From: Halostella salina
GTDB taxonomy: Archaea > Halobacteriota > Halobacteria > Halobacteriales > Natronoarchaeaceae
Reading direction: 5' to 3'
Assembly: GCF_003675855.1 (NCBI RefSeq)
Contig: NZ_RCIH01000006.1
Span: 1-64,000 of the forward strand
DNA: 64,000 bases
Under the pieces are notes generated by a model, which was not told the DNA's origin, ran no database searches, and saw only the letters and a program-made list of their open reading frames with translations. This document shows positions 45,227 through 54,637 of the stretch, in pieces (within the stretch, counting starts at the first letter, position 1; each line of letters starts with the position of its first letter). The position numbers and the translations under genes were made by a program.

Positions 45227-47917
45227 CTACCCGGTGTTTTTCATCCCGGCGGCGATCCCCTTCACCGTCAGGCGGAGCGTCCGCTCCTCCTCCTCGGTCC
45301 GGTGAGTCTGCCGGAGCAGGTGCGTCTGGAGCAGGTTCAGCGGGTCGACGTACGGGTTCCGGCGGCGCAGGCTCTCGCGGAGCCAGTCGCGAGCGATCGT
45401 ATGGTCGCGGCCGGCGATCTCCGTGACGAGGTCGACGGCGTCCTCGTACTCCTCGGTCACGCGCGGGAAGAACCGCTCGCGCAGGTCGGCCTCGGCCAGA
45501 TCGGCGTACTCGGCTGCGATCTCCATGTCGGTGCGGCCCAGCGCCATCGCCGCGTTGTCGAGCGTCGTCCGGAAGAACGGCCACTCCTCGTACATCTCGC
45601 GCAGCGTCTCCACGTCGCCGCCGTCGTCGAGGTACGCCCGGAGCCCGGTCGCCAGCGCGTACCAGCCCGGCAGGATGCAGCGCGACTGGGTCCACGAGAA
45701 CACCCACGGGATCGCCCGCAGGTCCTCGACGTTGCGCTCGCCCGACCGGGAGGCCGGCCGGGAGCCGAGGTTGAGGTCCTCGATGACGGCGATGGGCGTC
45801 GCCTGTCCGAAGTACGAGACGAAGCCGTCGGTCTCCAGCAGGTCACGGTACTCCTCGCGGGCGGCGTCGGCCATCAGGTCCATCGCCTCGACCCACTCGT
45901 CCTCGATGTCCTCGGTCGGGTTGTTCATCGCCCGGTAGCGCGCCCGGAGCTGGGCGTTGAGCATCTGCTCGATGTTGCGCTCCGCGACCCGGGGGTTGGC
46001 GTACTTCTCGGCGATCGCCTCGCCCTGTTCGGTGAACTTCACCTGCCCGGTGATCGTCTCGTTGGGCAGGGCGAGCAGGGCGTCGTTCATCGGGCCGCCG
46101 CCGCGGGAGATGGAGCCGCCGCGGCCGTGGAACAGCCGCATCGTGACGTCGAAGTCGTCGCAGATCTCGGCGAGGTGGCGCTGGTTCTTGTACAGCGACC
46201 AGTTGGCCGCGAGGAAGCCGTTCTCCTTGTTCGAGTCGGAGTAGCCCAGCATGATCTCCTGGGTGTTCCCGCGGGCGGCAAGCGCCTGGGCGTACGCCTC
46301 GTTCTCGAACAGCGTCCCCATGATCCGGCGTGCGCCGGACAGCGCGCGCTCGGTCTCCAGCAGCGGGACGATGTCCAGCCCGCAGTGGCCCGGCAGTTCG
46401 ACCACGTCGGCCTGGTCCGCGAGGAACAGCACCTCCATCACGTGGCTCGGCTCGTCGGTCATCGAGATAGCGTAGGTGTCGATGGCCTGGATGCCGTACT
46501 CCCGGTGCCACTCAGCGAGGGTGTCGAACCGCTCCAGCACGCGCGCTGCCGTGTCGGAGACGCCGCTGTGGTCGCTCACGTCGACGACCCGCTCGTCCTG
46601 GAGGACGGCCTCGGTCAGCGTCTCCATGCGCTCGTCCTCGGACATCGACTCGTAGTCGATACCCTCGCGGGCCAGCGCCTCGGCGACGGCCTCGGTGTGG
46701 TTCTCCTGGTGGTCGCGCAGGTCGAGGCTCGCCAGGCTGAACCCGAACGTGTCGACGCGGCGGGTCAGCGGGTCGACGTGGGCCTCGGCGACGCTGTCGG
46801 CCCCGTTGGCGCGCAGGCTCTCGGCCAGCACGGCGAGGTCGTCCTGCAGTTCGCTCACGTCCTCGTAGCCGCCGGGGCGCACGTCGCCGACGCGGTCGAG
46901 GCGCTCGCGCATCAGCTTCAGCTTCTGCCGGTAGGGCTCGCCGGGGTAGCGCTCCTCGGCCTCGTCGGCGATGCCGGGCAGGCGCTCGCGGTCGGCGGCC
47001 AGCGACTTCTCGAAGCGCTCGCCCACGTCGATCCGGCTCCCGTCCTGGCTGAGGACGCCCGACAGCTCCTTCAGCTGCTCGCGGTAGCGTTCGAGGACGA
47101 CGGCGCGCTGGCGCTCCAGCGTGTTCTCGGTCACCTCGGTCGTCACGTACGGGTTGCCGTCGCGGTCGCTCCCGGCCCACGACCGGAACTCGAACAGCTT
47201 CGGCACGTCGATCGACTCGGCGAACTCCTCGTCGAAGGCGTCCTCGAGTTCGTCGTACACCTCGCCGACCACGTCGAACAGCGTGTTCTCCAGGTACCAC
47301 TGGACGTTGCGCGCTTCGTCCTCCGGGTTGGGACGGCGCTTGCGGACCTGCGGCGTCTGCCAGAGGCTCGTCACCTCGGCGTCGATGTCGCGCTCGACCT
47401 GCCCGCGTTCCTTGTCGGTGAGCAGGCGCTCGTCCAGCGTCTCCAGGTGGTTGGCGACCTGCCGGAGCTTCGATTTCACCGTCTTCCGGCGCGCCTCGGT
47501 CGGGTGCGCGGTGAACGTCGGCTCGATGAGCACGTCGTCGAGCACCTGCTCGACCGTCTCGGGGTCGGCGTCGGACAGCTCCGCCGTGGCCGCCTCCAGG
47601 CTGTCCTCAAGGTCGCCCTCGTGTGATCCAGTTCGGATCGCCCGGACGCGCTCGCGCTCCTCCGCGAGGTTGATCAGCTCGAAGTAGGTGGTGAACGCGC
47701 GGGCGACGACGCTCTCCAGCTCGGGCGTCAGCCCGTCGAGTTCGTTCTGGAGCGGGGCTCGCGAGTCGAGTTCGTCCGCCCGGTAGTCGATGGCCGAGGT
47801 CCGGAGCGTCTCGACCGTCTCGAACGCCGACTGGGACGCCTGGTCGGCCAGCACGTCCCCGAGGAGCGCCCCGAGCTCCCGGACGTCCTGGCGTACCTCC
47901 CTGTTGTGCAATCGCAT
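45227..47917 (-). CDS. ppc: Phosphoenolpyruvate carboxylase
   Basis: An 896-residue bacterial-type PEP carboxylase. Active-site segments are FTAHPTEARR near residue 140, GYSDSNKENGFLAANW, FHGRGGSISRGGGP and the C-terminal KGIAAGMKNTG. It carboxylates PEP to oxaloacetate, feeding the TCA cycle and amino acid synthesis. The start MRLHNREVRQDV at 47917 is chosen over 47938. Confidence 0.95.
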   Translation of the reverse strand: MRLHNREVRQDVRELGALLGDVLADQASQSAFETVETLRTSAIDYRADELDSRAPLQNELDGLTPELESVVARAFTTYFELINLAEERERVRAIRTGSHEGDLEDSLEAATAELSDADPETVEQVLDDVLIEPTFTAHPTEARRKTVKSKLRQVANHLETLDERLLTDKERGQVERDIDAEVTSLWQTPQVRKRRPNPEDEARNVQWYLENTLFDVVGEVYDELEDAFDEEFAESIDVPKLFEFRSWAGSDRDGNPYVTTEVTENTLERQRAVVLERYREQLKELSGVLSQDGSRIDVGERFEKSLAADRERLPGIADEAEERYPGEPYRQKLKLMRERLDRVGDVRPGGYEDVSELQDDLAVLAESLRANGADSVAEAHVDPLTRRVDTFGFSLASLDLRDHQENHTEAVAEALAREGIDYESMSEDERMETLTEAVLQDERVVDVSDHSGVSDTAARVLERFDTLAEWHREYGIQAIDTYAISMTDEPSHVMEVLFLADQADVVELPGHCGLDIVPLLETERALSGARRIMGTLFENEAYAQALAARGNTQEIMLGYSDSNKENGFLAANWSLYKNQRHLAEICDDFDVTMRLFHGRGGSISRGGGPMNDALLALPNETITGQVKFTEQGEAIAEKYANPRVAERNIEQMLNAQLRARYRAMNNPTEDIEDEWVEAMDLMADAAREEYRDLLETDGFVSYFGQATPIAVIEDLNLGSRPASRSGERNVEDLRAIPWVFSWTQSRCILPGWYALATGLRAYLDDGGDVETLREMYEEWPFFRTTLDNAAMALGRTDMEIAAEYADLAEADLRERFFPRVTEEYEDAVDLVTEIAGRDHTIARDWLRESLRRRNPYVDPLNLLQTHLLRQTHRTEEEERTLRLTVKGIAAGMKNTG

Positions 47918-48036
47918 ATCGCACCCATGGACACCCATGGGGTAAAACTCACCGAATAGTGGCGAAAACTACGTTCGTGAACCGAAATTCGTGATAGAAT
48001 ACGAATGATCGGTGCTAATAGTTAGCCTCATTTGGG

Positions 48037-48186
48037 CTATACGATTAACATCAGAAGCTGTATGCCAAAATAGATAGCTGTTACGAAGCCAGAAAACACT
48101 CCTGCCATGTAGAATAGCTTCTTCCAATTTATAGTAGTAGTGAAATCAGGTGGGTCACTATCTCCACCTGTGGATTTGCTTGCCAT
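48037..48186 (-). CDS. 49-residue membrane protein in AT-rich island
   Basis: A 49-residue frame on the minus strand, starting MASKSTGGDSDPPDF and followed by NWKKLFYMAGVFSGFV then TAIYFGIQLLMLIV, one long membrane helix. Codon use is AT-rich, unlike the rest of the window. It begins 3 bases after the stop of the HTH gene, so the two are probably cotranscribed. Unrecognised. Confidence 0.65.
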   Translation of the reverse strand: MASKSTGGDSDPPDFTTTINWKKLFYMAGVFSGFVTAIYFGIQLLMLIV

Positions 48187-48189
48187 TGC

Positions 48190-48660
48190 TTAATCCCCGC
48201 TAAGTCGTCTTAGCTCATTTTTTCCAGCCTCTGAAATCTCATATTCATAGCTTTGCCCTTCTCCCTCAGAGCGAATAACTAAACCCCGATCATGGAGATC
48301 TGACATTGCGGCATAGCCAGTTCCTTCGCCAAGGTCAGTTTTTTCTAAGATTTTTTTAGTAGATGCAGGTGGATGTGGAATATCATTGTATAACGCTCTA
48401 AGGATTTTGTGATGAGAAGTTCCCTGCCGTATTTGACCCTCAACTTGTTCGTTTTCACTATTTCGCATAAATTCTGATTGGGTGGTTTGACGTGAGTCTA
48501 TACTTGGATCGTCTTCTACCCGAGGCTTAGACTCTAATTCTATGTATACTCTCTCGAAATCCTGTCCCTTTGAATTGATCATCTCCAATGCGTCTAGAGC
48601 GCTATTTAGAGCATTTTCCCCCGTAGACTCAAACGTTATTGAGGAGTGTGTATCGGGCAT
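48190..48660 (-). CDS. Winged-helix regulator in AT-rich island
   Basis: A 156-residue protein. The C-terminal half is a winged helix (HHKILRALYNDIPHPPASTKKILEKTDLGEGTGYAAMSDLHDRGLV then an acidic beta wing). The N-terminal 75 residues are of unknown fold. AT-rich codons mark it as recently acquired. It is followed by the 49-residue membrane protein. Promoter: TATA-like CATAAAGT region at 48685-48692. Confidence 0.75.
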   Translation of the reverse strand: MPDTHSSITFESTGENALNSALDALEMINSKGQDFERVYIELESKPRVEDDPSIDSRQTTQSEFMRNSENEQVEGQIRQGTSHHKILRALYNDIPHPPASTKKILEKTDLGEGTGYAAMSDLHDRGLVIRSEGEGQSYEYEISEAGKNELRRLSGD

Positions 48661-48684
48661 ATGCGTTTAATAATGCTACCACAC

Positions 48685-48692
48685 CATAAAGT
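48685..48692 (-). promoter_or_regulatory. TATA box of the HTH/membrane-protein pair
   Basis: On the minus strand ACTTTATG is centred about 29 bases before the ATG at 48660. Confidence 0.55.
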
Positions 48693-48707
48693 TTGCTTTA
48701 GTTTAGT

Positions 48708-48776
48708 GGCATGGGTGGCATGGGCGGCATGGAGAAAATGGATAAAATGGCGGCATGGGCAGCATGGGTGGCATGA
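48708..48776 (+). repeat. GGC-ATG (Gly-Gly-Met-like) degenerate repeat
   Basis: GGCATG units recur with spacer changes. One frame gives a GGMGGM run, then Glu/Lys/Asp; after a one-base shift a second frame reads GGMGSMGGMTG and meets a stop near 48801. Gly-Gly-Met tails end thermosome and GroEL chaperonins, so this may be the broken tail of one, or a repeat. No larger coding context survives. Confidence 0.5.
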
Positions 48777-48851
48777 CTGGTATAGATATGGCTGAGGTCT
48801 GATCTGTTACAGTCTACCGATTACTGGTAATGGGGTGAGTAGGTGTTTAGT

Positions 48852-49175
48852 TTAATTGTAGTCCCGCCAGCGGTTGCCACAGTCCTGACACTTGAAGAAG
48901 CGCGTCGGCGGCTCGTCGGCCGAGCCGGTCTGCTTGATCGTGTACCACGCCTTCGTGTGGCCGCAGTCGTCACAGACCACGTCGTCAGCGGTCGGTTTCC
49001 CCTCGAAGTTCGCCCCCTCCTCCGTCTCGATCACGTCGTCCTCGGACTGGGACTCGGTGCTGACGAACTCGGCGGCCCGGCCCTCGTCGCGCTCGACGCT
49101 CGCGCCGCAGCTCGTACAGACCATCTCTCCGTCTTGCGATTTCATCATCGAGCCGCAGTCGTCGCAGAACTGCAT
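48852..49175 (-). CDS. tfs: Transcription elongation factor TFS
   Basis: A 107-residue protein with two zinc ribbons: CDDC...CTSC at the N-terminus and CDDC...CQDCGNRW at the C-terminus. The tip of the second ribbon has ADEPPT with the Asp-Glu pair that stimulates RNA cleavage by stalled RNA polymerase. It is the archaeal counterpart of TFIIS. Confidence 0.93.
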   Translation of the reverse strand: MQFCDDCGSMMKSQDGEMVCTSCGASVERDEGRAAEFVSTESQSEDDVIETEEGANFEGKPTADDVVCDDCGHTKAWYTIKQTGSADEPPTRFFKCQDCGNRWRDYN

Positions 49176-49213
49176 GCCCCCGGCTACTCGCTCCGGGACG
49201 AAAAACGGCCCGC

Positions 49214-49786
49214 TTACGCGTCGTCGCGGGCGTCGCCGACGTCGTCGAGGAGTTCCTCCTCGCGGACGACCGGGCAGTCGACGACGCGGAACCGGTCCAG
49301 GTCGACGACCTCCAGGATCTCGGTGCCGGCGTGGTCACAGCGCACGTCCGGCGGCGCGGAGAAGTGTTCGCAGCCCTGACAGTACGACCGCTTCGAGACC
49401 ACGCGCTCGTCGCGCTGCGGGGCGTTGCCGGCGTCGTCCGGCGGCGTGGCGTCGTCTGCACCGGTGACCTGTTCCCAGAGGCGGTCGCTGTCGATGCTCT
49501 CCGCGGACTGCTCGGTGAACAGTTCCGATTCGGTCGCCGACGCGCGTTCGGTCCGCCGCTCGTCAATCCGCGCGGCGAGGTCGCCAAGCGGCGCGTCGTC
49601 GACCGGTTCACGGTCGGGCGGATCGTCCGCCGACGCGTCGGCTTCGGCGTGGTCGGCAGCGTCGGTCCCCCCGGCGGGTTCGCCGTCCGCGTCCCCGGTC
49701 ACCGCCGGGTCGGGCAGGTCGTCGACGAGCCCGGAGAGGGGGTCGTCGGGATCGGCCGCAGCGTCCGGCTCGCCGTCGTCGGTCAC
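49214..49786 (-). CDS. Acidic protein with C-terminal Cys/His cluster, unknown function
   Basis: A 190-residue protein. Residues 1-120 are acidic and probably disordered. The end carries YCQGCEHFSAPPDVRCDHAGTEI and VDCPVV, a probable zinc site. Its start overlaps the stop of the upstream gene (ATGA at 49783-49786). Unrecognised. Confidence 0.65.
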   Translation of the reverse strand: MTDDGEPDAAADPDDPLSGLVDDLPDPAVTGDADGEPAGGTDAADHAEADASADDPPDREPVDDAPLGDLAARIDERRTERASATESELFTEQSAESIDSDRLWEQVTGADDATPPDDAGNAPQRDERVVSKRSYCQGCEHFSAPPDVRCDHAGTEILEVVDLDRFRVVDCPVVREEELLDDVGDARDDA

Positions 49787-50691
49787 TGGTTCTCACCGCC
49801 GTCGGCCCCGAGTTGCCCGGTTCCCTCGGGGGCGCTCCGGCCGTCCTCCTCGGTTACGAGGTCGTCGAGCGCCTCGTCGAGGTCCGGTTCGGCTCCGCTC
49901 GTCAGCGCCGGTGGGTCGCCGGTGAGAAGCGTCGAGGAGCCGAGGAAGCCGCGTTTCGGCTCCACGTCGCTGAACGTGGTCGCACACTCCGGACACTCCG
50001 GCGCGGCGAGCAGGGCGATGTCGACCTCCGCCCCGCAGTGCTCGCAGTCGGCGGTCCGGATGCCGGCGCGGTTGGCCGCCAGCTGGAGCGATTCGGCCTC
50101 CGCCCGGCGGGCCGACTCCCCGGCGAGCCGGCGGACCTCGGTGCGAACGTCGACGACGGCGCGGGCGAGCAGGTCGGTCCGGTCCTGCAGGTCGTCGGTG
50201 GCGTCGGTCAGGTACTCCAGCACGTCCTCGTAGTTCTCGAAGCCAGCCGACAGCCGCCGGTCGACCTCGTCCACCCGGTCCTCGAGTTCGTCGAGGTCGT
50301 CCTCGATCCGGTCGAGGGCGGCGTCGGCGTCGTCGAGCCGGCCGTCCAGCGAGGGGTGGTCGTGGTCGGCCGGTGCCTTCCCGTCGGCCTCCCGCTTGAC
50401 CTGGATGACGCGCTCCCGGACGTCCTCGACGAGCGCCGTGAACTCGTCGTCGAGGTCGTCGATCCGCTCCTCGACGGCGGGGGGGACCTCGTCGTCCGGC
50501 GCGACGAGGCGCTCGGCGACGGCTTCGGGGGAGCCGTCGTCGTCGAGCTGGTCGACGGCGTGTGCGGACTCGAGGAGACGGCGGAGCACCGTCCCCCTGT
50601 CGGTGTCCTGCTCCGCGGCCCGGCGGTCGAGCCACTCGCTCACGTCGCGCGGAACGGTGACTGACAGCTCCCCCGTCTCCTCGCTTGCCAT
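49783..50691 (-). CDS. RHH-coiled-coil-zinc-ribbon protein, unknown function
   Basis: A 302-residue protein. Residues 1-45 look like a ribbon-helix-helix DNA-binding module (LSVTVPRDVSEWLDRRAAEQ). Residues about 60-190 form a long coiled coil of Asp/Glu/Arg/Leu heptads. A zinc ribbon follows (CEHC ... CPEC) and a short acidic tail. It could be a chromosome or transcription tether. It is translationally coupled to the gene that follows. Confidence 0.75.
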   Translation of the reverse strand: MASEETGELSVTVPRDVSEWLDRRAAEQDTDRGTVLRRLLESAHAVDQLDDDGSPEAVAERLVAPDDEVPPAVEERIDDLDDEFTALVEDVRERVIQVKREADGKAPADHDHPSLDGRLDDADAALDRIEDDLDELEDRVDEVDRRLSAGFENYEDVLEYLTDATDDLQDRTDLLARAVVDVRTEVRRLAGESARRAEAESLQLAANRAGIRTADCEHCGAEVDIALLAAPECPECATTFSDVEPKRGFLGSSTLLTGDPPALTSGAEPDLDEALDDLVTEEDGRSAPEGTGQLGADGGENQ

Positions 50692-50752
50692 TCGTGTCGG
50701 CTTGGGAGGGCGCGTTCTTAAGGGTTGTTGCCGTGCCGCTCGCGTCCCGCGG

Positions 50753-51589
50753 TCAGCGGATCTTGCGGACGTTCGTGATGTTGAACCCGTCGTCGTCGAT
50801 CTCCGTCTCGAACTGGACGATGTTTTCCTCCTCCAATCGGGAGAGGACGCCGCGGAACGACTGGACGATCATCGAGCGGTCCCGCTCGCTGCCGCCGCTC
50901 TCCCACTTGAACCGGATCGTCCCGTCGGCGGCGTCGTTGAGCCGGCCGAGCTGGGTGTCGGTCAGCGCCTCGACGTTGACGTGCAACAGGATGAGCCCGC
51001 CCCAGGCCTGGGAGGCCTTCTTCAGCCCCTTCATCAGCATCGTGATGTCCGACCAGTCCATGCTGTCGCTGGCCGCGCTGATGAGGTCGGTGACGGAGTC
51101 GACGAGGACGAGGTTGCCGGCCGCGTGCTCGTTCAGGTAGTCGCCCATCGCGTCGAGCACGTCCCGGCGGTCGTGGCGGTCACCGAGCGACGTGATGTCG
51201 CCGGTTCGCTGGGTGTACCACTCGGTCGGCACCGGGGAGAGCTGGAAGTACTCGGGCGAGAGGTCCGCAAAGCGGATCGGGTCGGCGACCGCGTCGACGA
51301 TGTCGCCGTCCATGGTGAACTCCATCTCGTCGACGATCGCCGGCTGGTCGCTGGTGAAAGAGAGGTAGTGGATCGACCCCGGCACGGTCGAGTTCTCATG
51401 GAGCGAGCCGTAGTAGAGGTCGAACAGTTCCGGCTCGGCCTCGACGAGCGCATTCATCGCCGCGCTCGTGTAGAGGAACTCCCGCGCCCCCGCTCCGATG
51501 TCGCCCGCCAGGAGGACGACGCTCCCCGGCGGCGCGCCCCCGTTTATCATCGAGTCGAGCCGCGAGACCCCGAAGGGGATGCGGTCCAT
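50753..51589 (-). CDS. RecA/KaiC-like (HTR-like) protein with degenerate Walker A
   Basis: A 278-residue KaiC/RadA-fold protein. The P-loop region reads AGDIGAGAREF (residues 28-38), where the lysine and the following Ser/Thr are replaced by Ala35 and Arg36. Walker B LVLVDSVTDL remains. It probably cannot bind ATP normally and may act as a structural or regulatory relative. The start at 51589 is the ATG nearest to the family start. Confidence 0.8.
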   Translation of the reverse strand: MDRIPFGVSRLDSMINGGAPPGSVVLLAGDIGAGAREFLYTSAAMNALVEAEPELFDLYYGSLHENSTVPGSIHYLSFTSDQPAIVDEMEFTMDGDIVDAVADPIRFADLSPEYFQLSPVPTEWYTQRTGDITSLGDRHDRRDVLDAMGDYLNEHAAGNLVLVDSVTDLISAASDSMDWSDITMLMKGLKKASQAWGGLILLHVNVEALTDTQLGRLNDAADGTIRFKWESGGSERDRSMIVQSFRGVLSRLEEENIVQFETEIDDDGFNITNVRKIR

Positions 51590-51621
51590 GGCAAACCCGT
51601 TCGGGCGGACTCGCTTACGCT

Positions 51622-52620
51622 TTACGGGCGCTCGCCGACGGGGTCGCCCGTCACGCCCCCGCGAACCGTCGCGCCCTCGTTGCGGACCCGCGCGACCAGT
51701 ACGTCGCCGTCGACGCCGGCCGCTCGGAGCGCGTCGCGGGCCGACTCGCACGCCGCGTCGACGCCTGTGGCGTCCGTCACACCGTACACCGTCGGCCCCC
51801 AGGAGGACTGGCCCGCCCCCGCCACCGCCGGGCAGTCGGACAGCCGCTCGACCACCGTGCCGACCGGCGGCCGGTAGACGCCGCCCTGCGCGTCGGCGTA
51901 CCAGGCCCCGTTGAGGCGGCCGACCTCCGCGACCGCGTCGCCGAAGGCGGACAGCCGCCCCTCCGCTGCCGCCGGGAGCAGCCGCCGCGAGACGACGCCG
52001 CTTATCTCGTCGGCGACGGCGGGGTCGGCCCGCTCGACCACCGCCCGCATGCTCGACTCTTCCTCGTCGCCGCTCCGGCCGGGGTCCGCGTCCGGGAGCG
52101 CGAGGACGAACCGCCAGTCTTCCGGGAGTTCGTGGCGCGCGACGACCGCGGGCACCTGCCACTCGCCGTCCGCCGGGCGGTCCGTCGTGAACCGCGCCGT
52201 CGGGTGGCCGGCGTCGACGACGAACCCGCCCTGCTCGAACCCGGCGACGCCGACGCCGCTCCGCCCGGCCCGGCCGAGTTTGGGAGCTGCGTCCCGGACG
52301 TCCGGGTCGATCCCGTTCGCCCGCGCGACGGCCGCGTAGACGGCCAGCGCCAGTTGTGTGCCGCTGCCGAGGCCGACGTGGCGCGGGAGCCGCTGTTCGA
52401 CGGTCACCGCCGCGCCCGGGACGTTCAGCAGTACGGCGGCGCGCTCGGCGTACTCGCGGGCCGCATCGTCGGTCGCGCTCACCGCGTCGGCGGGCGTCGC
52501 CTCGACCCGGAGCCGCGGCGCGGTCAGCGCGACGCCGACGCTCCCGTACAGCCGCTCGTGGGCCAGCGAGAGGTTGCCGAAGCCGAAGTGAAGCCGCGCC
52601 GCCGTTTCGACAGTCGCCAT
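51622..52620 (-). CDS. GHMP-family beta-ribofuranosylaminobenzene 5'-phosphate synthase-like protein
   Basis: A 332-residue GHMP-family protein with ARLHFGFGNLSLAHER at the N-terminus and PRHVGLGSGTQLALAVYAA, the GHMP nucleotide loop. The closest function is RFAP synthase (MptG/MptN-type) of methanopterin-like cofactor synthesis. The start could also be 52662. Confidence 0.78.
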   Translation of the reverse strand: MATVETAARLHFGFGNLSLAHERLYGSVGVALTAPRLRVEATPADAVSATDDAAREYAERAAVLLNVPGAAVTVEQRLPRHVGLGSGTQLALAVYAAVARANGIDPDVRDAAPKLGRAGRSGVGVAGFEQGGFVVDAGHPTARFTTDRPADGEWQVPAVVARHELPEDWRFVLALPDADPGRSGDEEESSMRAVVERADPAVADEISGVVSRRLLPAAAEGRLSAFGDAVAEVGRLNGAWYADAQGGVYRPPVGTVVERLSDCPAVAGAGQSSWGPTVYGVTDATGVDAACESARDALRAAGVDGDVLVARVRNEGATVRGGVTGDPVGERP

Positions 52621-52788
52621 TGCCGGCCGTTCGGGGGGGAGGGGGTTTTCGGTTTCGGCCATGGCAACGCTGGCTGGTCCTCCAGCCGTTCCGCGACCCC
52701 CTTCCAGCGTGTCGGCGCACACGTTCGGGCGGGGGCAACGCTTGTCCCCGAGCCGACCCCTTAAGCCGCCGCGTCGCAATTGCCGCGT

Positions 52789-54543
52789 ATGAACAAGGAG
52801 CAAGCGAAACGCGGGGACGACGCGGACGGGGCTCCCGGCGACGGGGGCAAGGATCCCGACCTGCGCAGCGCCGAGGTCACCGAGGGCACCGAACACGCGC
52901 CCCACCGCGCCATGTTCCGCGCGATGGGGTACGACGACGCGGACCTGTCGTCGCCGATGGTCGGCGTCGCCAACCCCGCCGCCGACATCACGCCGTGTAA
53001 CGTCCACCTCGATGACCTCGCCGAAGCCGCCTACGACGGCGTCGACGAGGCCGAGGGGATGCCCATCGAGTTCGGCACGATCACTATCTCCGACGCCATC
53101 TCGATGGGAACCGAGGGGATGAAGGCGTCGCTGATCTCGCGTGAGGTCATCGCGGACAGCGTCGAACTCGTCGCCTTCGGCGAGCGCATGGACGGGCTAG
53201 TCACGATCGGCGGCTGCGACAAGAACATGCCCGGGATGATGATGGCCGCCATCCGGACGGACCTGCCGTCCGTGTTCCTCTACGGCGGCTCGATCATGCC
53301 CGGCGAGCACAACGGGCGCGAGGTCACCATCCAGAACGTGTTCGAGGGCGTCGGGGCCGTCGCCGAGGGCGAGATGTCCGAGGACGAACTCGACGACCTC
53401 GAACGCAACGCCTGCCCCGGAGCCGGCTCCTGCGGCGGGATGTTCACCGCGAACACCATGTCCTCCATCGCTGAGGCGCTGGGCTTCTCGCCGCTCGGTG
53501 CAGCGTCGCCGCCCGCCGAGGCCGACTCCCGTTACGAGGAGGCCGAGCGCGCCGGCGAACTCGCCGTGCAGGTCGTGCAGGACCGGCACCGGCCGTCCGA
53601 TTTCCTCTCGAAGGCGTCCTTCGAGAACGCCATCGCGCTGCAGGTCGCTATCGGCGGCTCGACCAATGCGGTCCTCCATCTGTTGGCGATGGCCGCCGAG
53701 GCCGGCGTCGACCTGGATATCGAGGATTTCAACCGCATCAGCGAGCGGACGCCCAAGATCGCCGACCTCCAGCCCGGCGGCGAGCGCGTGATGAAGGACC
53801 TCCACGACGTGGGCGGCGTCCCGGTCGTCCTCCGGGAGCTCCACGACGCCGGCCTGCTCCACGGCGACGCGCTGACGGTCACCGGCGACACGCTCGCCGA
53901 GGCCATCGAGCAGCGGGACCCGCCCGCGGTCGCCGACCTCGACGCCGACTTCCTGCACACCGTCGACGACCCCATCCACGAGCGCGGGGCCATCCGCATC
54001 CTGACGGGCAACCTCGCGCCCGGCGGCGCGGTCATCAAGATCACCGGCGAGGACCACCTCCACCACGAGGGCCCCGTCCGGGTGTTCGAGGACGAGGAGA
54101 ACGCGATGAAGTACGTGCAGGAGGGCAACGTCGAGTCGGGCGACGCCATCGCCATCCGCAACGAGGGGCCACGCGGCGGGCCTGGGATGCGCGAGATGCT
54201 CGGCGTCACCTCCGCCGTCGCCGGCCAGGGCCACGCCGACGACGTGGCGCTGCTCACCGACGGCCGGTTCTCGGGCGCGACCCGCGGGTTCTCCATCGGC
54301 CACGTCGCCCCCGAAGCCGCCGCCGGCGGCCCCATCGCGGCGCTTGAGGACGGCGACCGGATCACAATCGACATCGACGACCTCGAACTCTCGGTGGACC
54401 TCTCCGACGATGAGATCGAGGCACGGCTCGATGGCTACGACCACGAACCGACCTACGAGAGCGGCGTGCTGGCGAAATACGGGGCGGCGTTCGACTCCGC
54501 CGCCAACGGCGCGGTGACCAACCCCGCCGCGAAGCGGGAGTAA
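52789..54543 (+). CDS. ilvD: Dihydroxy-acid dehydratase
   Basis: A 584-residue enzyme of isoleucine/valine synthesis. Iron-sulfur ligands are in GGCDKNMPG and [16 protein letters not shown]. The ending motif [27 protein letters not shown] is canonical. It converts 2,3-dihydroxy acids to 2-keto acids. The ATG at 52789 is preferred over a TTG at 52780. Confidence 0.95.
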   Translation: MNKEQAKRGDDADGAPGDGGKDPDLRSAEVTEGTEHAPHRAMFRAMGYDDADLSSPMVGVANPAADITPCNVHLDDLAEAAYDGVDEAEGMPIEFGTITISDAISMGTEGMKASLISREVIADSVELVAFGERMDGLVTIGGCDKNMPGMMMAAIRTDLPSVFLYGGSIMPGEHNGREVTIQNVFEGVGAVAEGEMSEDELDDLERNACPGAGSCGGMFTANTMSSIAEALGFSPLGAASPPAEADSRYEEAERAGELAVQVVQDRHRPSDFLSKASFENAIALQVAIGGSTNAVLHLLAMAAEAGVDLDIEDFNRISERTPKIADLQPGGERVMKDLHDVGGVPVVLRELHDAGLLHGDALTVTGDTLAEAIEQRDPPAVADLDADFLHTVDDPIHERGAIRILTGNLAPGGAVIKITGEDHLHHEGPVRVFEDEENAMKYVQEGNVESGDAIAIRNEGPRGGPGMREMLGVTSAVAGQGHADDVALLTDGRFSGATRGFSIGHVAPEAAAGGPIAALEDGDRITIDIDDLELSVDLSDDEIEARLDGYDHEPTYESGVLAKYGAAFDSAANGAVTNPAAKRE

Positions 54544-54637
54544 GCTGCTCACGGGCGCTCTCCCCCTGTTTTCCACGACCCGCCGTAGTTTAGCGGAGAA
54601 GAGTACTTACAAGAGCGCGGCGGTGGCACTGTCGGGT

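Noticed and set aside
45176-47626. 816-codon plus-strand frame over PEP carboxylase
   Set aside because: Antisense shadow; the minus strand holds all PEP carboxylase motifs.
48708-48776. CRISPR-like array
   Set aside because: Repeat units are six bases with irregular spacing and no unique spacers; it is a GGM-type tract.
52780-52788. TTG start of ilvD
   Set aside because: An ATG follows three codons later and fits haloarchaeal usage better.
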